Below are positions 1 through 4,155 of a stretch of 16,807 bases of DNA, piece after piece. Each line of letters begins with the position of its first letter. Positions within the stretch are counted from its first letter, which is position 1. The notes under the pieces are model-generated. The model was given only the letters and a program-made list of their open reading frames with translations, was not told where the DNA came from and made no database searches. The stretch comes from Nitrococcus sp. (GTDB lineage Bacteria > Pseudomonadota > Gammaproteobacteria > Nitrococcales > Nitrococcaceae): assembly GCA_030452365.1 (NCBI GenBank), contig JAKDMK010000010.1, positions 1-16,807 of the forward strand, written 5' to 3'. Made by a program: the position numbers and the translations under genes.

Positions 1-40
1 CGTATTATAAGACCAGGAGCAAGGACAATAGGGGACAGCA

Positions 41-58
41 GCGGCCTGGCAAGGCCGC
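41..58. repeat. Short GC-rich hairpin
   Basis: The arms GCGGCCT (41-47) and AGGCCGC (52-58) are perfect complements around a GGCA loop. No T-tract follows, so this is not a convincing intrinsic terminator. It lies just before repeat copy A and may be the tail of an element cut off by the window edge. Confidence 0.4.
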
Positions 59-72
59 CCAATTCGAGCGCG

Positions 73-164
73 GAATAAAACGGGTCAGACTCCTTTATAC
101 TTTCGTATACTTTCGCATTCTGAAGTTCACGAGACGCCGCTACCCTCCTCCGCGAAGCGGCTTC
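73..164. repeat. Dispersed repeat, copy A (GGGTCAGACTCC core)
   Basis: This stretch starts with GAATAAAA, then CGGGTCAGACTCC, and ends GCGAAGCGGCTTC. It matches 820-901 at about 75 of 82 positions once a 10-bp tandem duplication here (TATACTTTCG at 96-105 and again at 106-115) is set aside. A small stem, GCCGCT (136-141) with AGCGGC (156-161), is kept in both copies although the loop bases differ. From memory, GGGGTCAGACCCC-type motifs are widespread in proteobacterial intergenic regions and often lie near REP-associated (RAYT) transposases. No transposase is visible here, so that link is an inference. Confidence 0.75.
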
Positions 165-241
165 ATCCGATCAGGCGCGGCAGACGGAGGCCATGAGCTT
201 GGTCGTTCAGCGGCGGCTTTGACGTTGAGGGCAGGCGGCGA

Positions 242-568
242 GTGACAGAGCAAGATCTCCAGATTCGGGACCGAGTGCGCGAAGCGGCGGGCCAGAAGAT
301 ACTGTACCTGCCGCATGCGATCCGACAGATGGCTCGGCCAGACCGGGTGATTTCCGTGTCTGAGGTTCGGGAAACCGTTACTTCAGGCGAGTTAATCGAG
401 GATTACCCGGAAGATGTGCGCGGCCATAGCTGTCTGATGCTGGGGAGCGGTGAAGGTGGACGACCGATTCATGTAGTATGCTCTCCGAAGGACGATTTCT
501 TGACTATAATCACAGCTTACGTCCCATCCTCACAGGAATGGCGTGACGATTTCAGAACCAGGACTTGA
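242..568 (+). CDS. DUF4258 family protein, probable toxin of a TA pair
   Basis: The 108-residue product has the DUF4258 pattern: an N-terminal PHAIRQMARPDR stretch, then VSEVRETVTSGELIEDYP, a central RGHSCLMLG strand, RPIHVVCSP, and LTIITAYVP with an aromatic-rich end (EWRDDF). DUF4258 proteins resemble the small RelE/BrnT-type toxins and are often encoded just upstream of a YgiT-type zinc-finger antitoxin, as here: the next gene starts 3 bases after this stop. The start is a GTG with a poor ribosome binding site. No other in-frame start keeps the whole domain. The GTG lies 18 bases after a GTTGAGG that may be a decayed attC end. Family assignment is fairly sure; the toxin role and RNA target are inferred from the pairing. 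Confidence 0.75.
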   Translation: MTEQDLQIRDRVREAAGQKILYLPHAIRQMARPDRVISVSEVRETVTSGELIEDYPEDVRGHSCLMLGSGEGGRPIHVVCSPKDDFLTIITAYVPSSQEWRDDFRTRT

Positions 569-571
569 GGC

Positions 572-784
572 ATGAAGTGTATTCATTGCAGCGGCGAGAT
601 GAGAAGGGGCGTTGCGCCATTTCATGTGGACCGGAACGGCTACCATCTGCTGTTGGATTACGTGCCTGCTTGGGTATGTTCACAGTGCGGGGAAGCGTAC
701 TTCGAAGAGTCCGAGGTGGCATCAATTCACGCGGCTATCAGCGCCATCGATGAACACACGAAAAGGCTTTCGGCTTCCGGCTGA
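572..784 (+). CDS. YgiT-type zinc-finger protein, probable antitoxin
   Basis: The 70-residue product carries two CxxC knuckles, C3/C6 (CIHC) and C36/C39 (CSQC, followed by GEAYFEE). This is the zinc-binding N-terminal half of MqsA (YgiT) antitoxins. The C-terminal helix-turn-helix of full-length MqsA is absent, since the protein ends after a short helical stretch (about residues 48-65). Such short versions are typical partners of DUF4258 proteins. GAGG at 567-570 sits very close to the ATG and overlaps the upstream stop, suggesting translational coupling. Without the helix-turn-helix, it is unclear whether it can repress its own operon. Overlapping reading frames in this stretch encode nothing recognisable. 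Confidence 0.75.
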   Translation: MKCIHCSGEMRRGVAPFHVDRNGYHLLLDYVPAWVCSQCGEAYFEESEVASIHAAISAIDEHTKRLSASG

Positions 785-819
785 CCAATGGCCTGCCGCA
801 GCAGCCCACTGTCTCATGT

Positions 820-901
820 GAATAAAAGGGGTCAGACTCCTTTATACTTTCGCATTCTGAAATTCACCCGACGCCGCTACTCTACTGCGCGAAGCGGCTT
901 C
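820..901. repeat. Dispersed repeat, copy B (GGGGTCAGACTCC core)
   Basis: Second copy of the 73-164 repeat, without the 10-bp duplication. It runs from GAATAAAAGGGGTCAGACTC through TTTATACTTTCG to the stem GCCGCT (873-878)/AGCGGC (893-898). Similarity to copy A continues more weakly past 901 into the attC-like left arm, about 15 of 22 positions. It follows the YgiT gene stop by 35 bases. Confidence 0.75.
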
Positions 902-935
902 TCCAACCCGGCGCTGCCGCCGATCGCACGCTGCG

Positions 936-1007
936 TGGACGCCCTACCACCAGGCGCTGGAGACAGAGCTGGCGCGCGTCAAGGCGCGCCACGGCTACGC
1001 CGCATAA
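936..1007 (+). pseudogene. Fragment resembling N-formylglutamate deformylase (HutG)
   Basis: This frame reads WTPYHQALETELARVKARHG followed by YAA and TAA. It resembles the internal HutG segment around 'PYH..L..ELARLKA.HGYALLWDAHS', just before the catalytic region. Only about 23 codons survive, with no start, no domain core and no flanking hut sequence, so it cannot encode an enzyme. It sits inside the presumed attC variable region, between the left arm and the GGGGTCAGACCCC palindrome. The identification comes from remembered family sequence and covers a short stretch. Confidence 0.45.
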
Positions 1008-1018
1008 CACCGCATAAC

Positions 1019-1033
1019 AGGGGTCAGACCCCT
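1019..1033. repeat. 15-nt palindrome AGGGGTCAGACCCCT
   Basis: AGGGGTC and GACCCCT are perfect complements around a single A. The motif is the symmetrical form of the GGGGTCAGACTCC core in the two repeats at 73-164 and 820-901. It is followed by an AT-rich TATATATTCAC, as the other copies are followed by TTTATAC. This makes three occurrences of one motif family within 1 kb. Confidence 0.7.
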
Positions 1034-1112
1034 ATATATTCACTCTCGCTCGGTTCCCGCGCGGCTGAGCTTAATCGTTGGGCTGTAAGGAGGAGGCTCT
1101 TTAATCCTTGTC

Positions 1113-1137
1113 GATAGTATCTTCTGATGATACTATC
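1113..1137. promoter_or_regulatory. Inverted-repeat operator candidate for hicAB
   Basis: GATAGTATC (1113-1121) and GATACTATC (1129-1137) are perfect reverse complements around a 7-base TTCTGAT spacer. Each arm is itself a GATA/TATC half-palindrome. The site ends 5 bases before the hicA GTG. HicB antitoxins with a DNA-binding C-terminus are known to bind inverted repeats at their own promoters, so this is the expected place for autorepression. Confidence 0.65.
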
Positions 1138-1142
1138 CCTTC

Positions 1143-1397
1143 GTGAAACGCAAGCATACCAAGACTCTTGCGGCCCTCTTTACGCATCCCACACCTGCCA
1201 ATATCCAGTGGCGGGACATCGAATCGCTCTTGCAGGGATTGGGCGCGGAAATAGAGGAGCGGGAAGGCTCCCGCGTAGCAGTGATTCTGTTCGAAGAAGT
1301 ACAGGTGTTCCATCGCCCACACCCGGAACGGATCACCGATAAGGGCGCCGTAGTGAGCGTACGCAAGTGGCTGCAATCACACGGAGTCACTCCATGA
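1143..1397 (+). CDS. hicA: HicA family toxin (mRNA interferase)
   Basis: The 84-residue product is a HicA-type double-stranded-RNA-binding-fold protein. Recognisable elements are the N-terminal WRDIESLLQGLGAEIEE helix and turn, the GSRVAVILF strand (residues 42-50), FHRPHP (56-61), and the closing KGAVVSVRKWLQSHGV helix. HicA toxins cleave mRNA and are neutralised by HicB. The familiar catalytic GSH motif reads GSR here (R44). This is the HicA branch with GSRV and a downstream FHRPHP, so a histidine in that motif (H57 or H60) may contribute instead. The start is GTG, 5 bases after the operator-like repeat. The stop overlaps the hicB start as ATGA, indicating coupled translation. The gene lies between two attC-like sequences. 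Confidence 0.85.
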   Translation: MKRKHTKTLAALFTHPTPANIQWRDIESLLQGLGAEIEEREGSRVAVILFEEVQVFHRPHPERITDKGAVVSVRKWLQSHGVTP

Positions 1398-1729
1398 ACA
1401 ACACTATGACTATTGACGGCCACACGGCCGTTATCAGCTTCAATCCGGACTTGAACCAATTCCGGGGGGAATTTACCGGCCTCAACGGCGGCGCGGACTT
1501 CTACGCGGATAGTGTGGAGGCGTTGTCTCAGGAGGGCTCGCGCTCGCTAAAGACGTTCCTGGCGGTGTGTCAGGAGCGGGGTATTGAGCCTTATAAGAAC
1601 TTTTCTGGCAAGTTCGTGGTGCGGGTGCCGGCACGTTTGCACGCGCAGATCACGGAGGCTGCCAGCGCCGCTGGTGTGAGCCTGAACCAGTGGGTGCAGC
1701 AGGCGCTGGAGCGAGAGGTTCAAGAATAG
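1394..1729 (+). CDS. hicB: HicB family antitoxin with ribbon-helix-helix end
   Basis: The 111-residue product has two parts. Residues 1-65 form the HicB partial RNase-H-like fold (GHTAVISFNPDLNQFRGEF, then GADFYADSVEAL and a helix). Residues 71-107 form a ribbon-helix-helix DNA-binding segment (GKFVVRVPARLHAQITEAA followed by GVSLNQWVQQALERE). The first part should bind and block HicA; the second should bind the operator-like repeat at 1113-1137. I chose the ATG at 1394, overlapping the hicA stop by four bases. An in-frame ATG at 1367 would add nine unsupported residues inside hicA. Toxin-first order is usual for hicAB. Confidence 0.87.
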   Translation: MNNTMTIDGHTAVISFNPDLNQFRGEFTGLNGGADFYADSVEALSQEGSRSLKTFLAVCQERGIEPYKNFSGKFVVRVPARLHAQITEAASAAGVSLNQWVQQALEREVQE

Positions 1730-1737
1730 CGCGCGTG

Positions 1738-1772
1738 GCCCAACATGGCGCTGCAGCCGAGCGCACGCTGCG
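1738..1772 (+). other. Left half of an attC-like site after hicB
   Basis: GCCCAAC (1738-1744) fits the attC R'' consensus RYYYAAC and is the exact complement of GTTGGGC at 1077-1083. After a five-base spacer comes GCTGCAGCCG (1750-1759), which pairs with CGGCTGAGC (1062-1070) except for one extra G at 1753. A single extrahelical base in L'' is a hallmark of attC sites. A 33-nt stretch here (1740-1772) matches 903-935 at 29 positions. No convincing right half follows; at most a CGTAGG at 1785-1790 could be its decayed end. Confidence 0.5.
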
Positions 1773-1788
1773 CCTTATCGCAAGCGTA

Positions 1789-1804
1789 GGATTTCCGTAA
1801 ATCC
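1789..1804. repeat. Small inverted repeat upstream of the lone hicB
   Basis: GGATTT (1789-1794) and AAATCC (1799-1804) are complementary around CCGT. It lies 44 bases upstream of the next hicB-type gene. It could be an operator for it or a weak hairpin; nothing decides between these. Confidence 0.3.
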
Positions 1805-1847
1805 GAAAGTAGAATAGGGGCTCGGGCAGATTGAGACCGGCAGCATT

Positions 1848-2054
1848 ATGAATCTCAGCATTGAATACGAGCAGGAACAGGATGGGCGATGGTTGGCCGA
1901 AGTCCCAGAGTTGCCGGGTGTACTGGCCTACGGCGCCACAGCGCAAGACGCGATGGCCAAAGCGGAGATCTTGGCTTTGCGGGTTCTGGCCGAGCGCTTG
2001 GAGAGTGGTGAGAGTCAGCCGATTCCCTTCAGCATCTCATTGGCCGCTGCATGA
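1848..2054 (+). CDS. HicB-like antitoxin, short form
   Basis: The 68-residue product matches the short HicB type: IEYEQEQDGRWLAEVPELPG, then VLAYGATAQDAMAKAEILAL and a C-terminal helix ending RLESGESQPIPFSISLAAA. It lacks the ribbon-helix-helix of the hicB at 1394, so it probably binds a toxin without binding DNA strongly. It belongs to a different HicB subfamily from its neighbour, so this is not a tandem duplication of hicAB. Its stop overlaps an ATG (ATGA, 2051-2054) that opens a HicA-like frame now broken by a nonsense codon. The antitoxin is therefore an orphan here, although it could still act on a related HicA elsewhere. Confidence 0.8.
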   Translation: MNLSIEYEQEQDGRWLAEVPELPGVLAYGATAQDAMAKAEILALRVLAERLESGESQPIPFSISLAAA

Positions 2055-2203
2055 GCCACTAGCCTGCGACCCGAGCCAAGCGAGTTCTGGCAGCCCTATT
2101 GCACATCGGCTGGCACATCAAACGGCAGTCCGGCTCGCATCTCGCCTACTGGGTGCCTCACCCCCTCGGAAATTTACACATTGGCGGCGATGGCGCCCGC
2201 TAG
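2051..2203 (+). pseudogene. Broken hicA partner of the preceding hicB-like gene
   Basis: From the ATG at 2051, overlapping the upstream stop as ATGA, the frame reads M-S-H and then TAG (2060-2062). It continues in the same frame as PATRAKRVLAALLHIGWHIK, RQSGSHLAYW and about 15 more residues to TAG at 2201-2203. RVLAALLHIGW with the catalytic GSH is a clear HicA signature of the subfamily that pairs with short HicB. After GSHLAYW the usual strand and the C-terminal MLARIAKQTGL-type helix are missing. The 3' end runs into the convergent gene that ends at 2174. There are two separate lesions: a stop at codon 4 and loss of the C-terminal third. Confidence 0.75.
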
Positions 2204-3247
2204 CTGCAACCGCTCCTGCGCACGGTCGAGGCCGTCGACGAGGCGCTTTGGAATACCCGCGATACCCACCATCGCGCCGACTAGGGCGCCCGTGAGCATG
2301 GCCCGCGCCTGATTCTGGCCGCCGCCGTTGACAGCGTTGAGCACAGCAGTCTCAAAATCCCCCGCGAAGCGCGCAGCGAGATAATACACGGCCGGGAACT
2401 GGTGATAGACGCTGCACGGCATGCCATACACCAGAGACACTTTCCACGCCGGGTCGATGCGCACGTCCGGGTCCGCCGCGGCGCGGGCAATGCTGCCCAT
2501 GCCCAGCAGCGCGTCGGGGGAAGCGAACTGCCCAGCGCGACGCGCTTGCTCCGCACCGTTGGGCACGAACGACTCGCCCTCAGCTGTCACGGTATGGAAC
2601 GGAAGCTCGCCCGAGCGCACAAGCGCCATGAGTTTGCCGGAGATATCTTTGTCGAATGGCTCACCCTGCACGAGTAGACCGAGCGCGGCGCAGTAGGCTG
2701 TGGTCATTGCGCCGACGGTGGGATCGATTTGCGTGAGCACCGTGTTGTCACTGACGAGCTTGGCTAGTTTCGCCGGCTTACGTGCGTAACGTACGGCAAT
2801 GGCCAGTGCGCGCTCGGCCGCTTCAGTGGTGTCGGCATAGCCGCCTACCTGTTCCCAGGGCTGACCCTCGCGCACTCTCAGCCGCCAGGTGTGGCGCATC
2901 GACTGGCTGGTATAACCGCCCGGTCCGCTGTTTGGGGTGCCGTCGATCTGGGGGAAGAAATTCTCATCCAGCCGCCGGCAGAAATCGGCCTCGTCGTAGC
3001 CACCCCGCTCCCTCAGCGAGCGCATGGTCAGTTCCAGCAACAAGCCGGCCTGGGATGATTCACCGGCCTTCAGGCCGGCATGATAGCGGCCTGGCTTCGG
3101 CTCGGTGTAACCGCTAATCCATGAACCGTAGTCGGCGCGGAGCGCGTCAAGGTCGTAGTACCAATGCGGTCCGACGGCAAGCGCCTCGCCAATGAGGGCA
3201 CCCATCAACGCGCCGCTGGCGCGCGCCTGGATGTCCGGATTCGACAT
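2174..3247 (-). CDS. ADP-ribosylglycohydrolase-fold protein with altered metal site
   Basis: The 357-residue product has the all-helical ADP-ribosylglycohydrolase (DraG/ARH) layout: SGALMGALIGEALAVGPHWY near residue 11, a YTEPKPGRY loop (48-55), ADTTEAAERAL in the middle, and NAVNGGG...TGALVGAMVG near the end. Active members bind metal through TDDT-Q near the N-terminus and D-x-D-T near the C-terminus. Here those read GESSQ (about 62-66) and QNQA (about 311-314), so the usual aspartates are gone. The sequence resembles the J1-crystallin/selenoprotein-J-like branch, as far as I recall it. Removal of ADP-ribose from protein is therefore doubtful. The ATG has a strong AAGGAGG six bases upstream. 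The 3' end overlaps the hicA remnant tail to tail. Confidence 0.8.
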   Translation of the reverse strand: MSNPDIQARASGALMGALIGEALAVGPHWYYDLDALRADYGSWISGYTEPKPGRYHAGLKAGESSQAGLLLELTMRSLRERGGYDEADFCRRLDENFFPQIDGTPNSGPGGYTSQSMRHTWRLRVREGQPWEQVGGYADTTEAAERALAIAVRYARKPAKLAKLVSDNTVLTQIDPTVGAMTTAYCAALGLLVQGEPFDKDISGKLMALVRSGELPFHTVTAEGESFVPNGAEQARRAGQFASPDALLGMGSIARAAADPDVRIDPAWKVSLVYGMPCSVYHQFPAVYYLAARFAGDFETAVLNAVNGGGQNQARAMLTGALVGAMVGIAGIPKRLVDGLDRAQERLQLAGAIAANV

Positions 3248-3350
3248 GTGAGCCTCCTTCAGGTCGCTTAGCGCCGCTGCTAGAGCGTGACTTCCGATAG
3301 GCTGTTCTGGAACTTGCGGCAGGTCTCGTGGCTCACGGATGATGTCGGAT

Positions 3351-3944
3351 TCAGAGCGACGGCCGTGACAAGCGCGCGGTCAGCTCGTTCCATGCGATGC
3401 TCAGGCCGGGCAGCACTCCGACACTGGTCTCGCCAGCGAGCGCCTGCACGTCCGGTTTACCGTATTCGCCGTTGACCAAGCGGTAGATGGTCACCACACG
3501 ATCATTGGGATGAATGAGCCAGTACTCGGCAACACCGTGATGCTCATAGACCCGGCGCTTATGGATTTGGTCGTGTCCGGCCGTCGCCGGCGAGAGCACC
3601 TCCACCACCCAGTCCGGAGCCCCGCGCACGCCACGGCGGTCGAGCTTGGCCGGATCGCAGACCACAAGCACGTCCGGCTGCAACACGGTTTCGATACGCT
3701 CGTCCGCCTCGTTGCCCTTGGGCAGACGCACGTCCACGGGTGCGATAAACGGCCGACACGGTCCTTCTCTGAGGGCGTTGGCCGCCTGACGAAAGATCTC
3801 GCCGGCGATCTCCTGGTGATCAAGGCTCGGTGCCGGCACCATGAGATAGGCGGTACCGTCGATGAGCTCATAGCGATTGTCCTCGGTCCAGGTGAGATAA
3901 TCGCCATAGGTATGATAGTTATGATCGCGAAGTGGCAACCCCAT
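3351..3944 (-). CDS. Uma2 family (DUF820) PD-(D/E)XK nuclease-like protein
   Basis: The 197-residue product matches the Uma2/DUF820 restriction-endonuclease-like fold. Elements in order are YELIDGTAYLM (25-35), LDHQEIAGEIFRQ (41-53), the QPD metal motif (D91 in LQPDVLVVCDP), DWVVEVLSPAT with E115, and KRRVYEHHGVAEYWLI (129-144). E26, D91 and E115 fit the expected acidic residues, so the fold's active site looks intact. The biological role of Uma2 proteins is not settled; they are abundant in cyanobacteria and scattered elsewhere. I chose the ATG at 3944 because GGAGG lies six bases upstream. A start at 3983 adds 13 residues without a good ribosome site. The 103 bases before the next minus-strand gene show nothing notable. 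Confidence 0.82.
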   Translation of the reverse strand: MGLPLRDHNYHTYGDYLTWTEDNRYELIDGTAYLMVPAPSLDHQEIAGEIFRQAANALREGPCRPFIAPVDVRLPKGNEADERIETVLQPDVLVVCDPAKLDRRGVRGAPDWVVEVLSPATAGHDQIHKRRVYEHHGVAEYWLIHPNDRVVTIYRLVNGEYGKPDVQALAGETSVGVLPGLSIAWNELTARLSRPSL

Positions 3945-4080
3945 GCGTCGCCTCCGGAGTACGTTGCTGGATGCATGATCCATTATCGCCCTTTTCTCAG
4001 CGCCATGCAGGTTCCATAGACGCTAAGACACCGATGATACACCCCCGTTGTCCGGCGGCGGCGATCGCCCCGCAGCTGTT

Positions 4081-4109
4081 TTCATCTTACACCGACGCGC
4101 CGCTATACT
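4081..4109 (+). promoter_or_regulatory. Candidate mutS promoter
   Basis: TATACT (4104-4109) is a good -10 match, 17 bases after a weak -35-like TTCATC (4081-4086). It sits 46 bases before the chosen mutS ATG in the gap after the divergent Uma2 gene. Only the -10 is strong. Confidence 0.35.
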
Positions 4110-4155
4110 CTTGTGCTGCTACCGCGCCACGATGAACAACACCAGACGGAGAACG

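Larger units (their letters stand above)
901..1083 (+). other. attC-like integron recombination site, interrupted
   Basis: The right end has CGGCTGAGC (1062-1070, L'-like), a six-base spacer, then CGTTGGGC containing GTTGGGC (1077-1083), which fits the attC R' consensus GTTRRRY. The left end has CTCCAAC (901-907, a 5/7 match to GCCCAAC), a five-base spacer, then GCTGCCGCCG (913-922). The same left layout appears after hicB at 1738-1772. Between the halves lie a HutG-like scrap and a 15-nt palindrome, making the site about 183 bp, longer than most attC sites. This right arm pairs better with the left arm at 1738 than with its own, which suggests the two sites were once near-identical. No integrase is visible. 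Confidence 0.5.

Noticed and set aside
57..72. GCCCAATTCGAGCGCG as another attC left arm
   Set aside because: It is one base off the R'' consensus, but what follows lacks the five-base spacer and the GCTGCAGCCG-like arm, so it is too weak to call.
73..901. CRISPR-like array from the repeated 82-nt units
   Set aside because: There are only two long copies, far apart, with genes between them and no regular spacers or cas genes.
788..1117. Open frame of 109 codons on the plus strand
   Set aside because: It runs across the repeat, the attC-like site and the HutG scrap, is arginine- and proline-rich, and matches no family; it is a chance frame.
4048..4155. N-terminal extension of MutS from TTG 4048 or ATG 4132
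   Set aside because: The added residues do not resemble MutS, the region carries the likely promoter, and only ATG 4156 has a ribosome site and gives the normal length.
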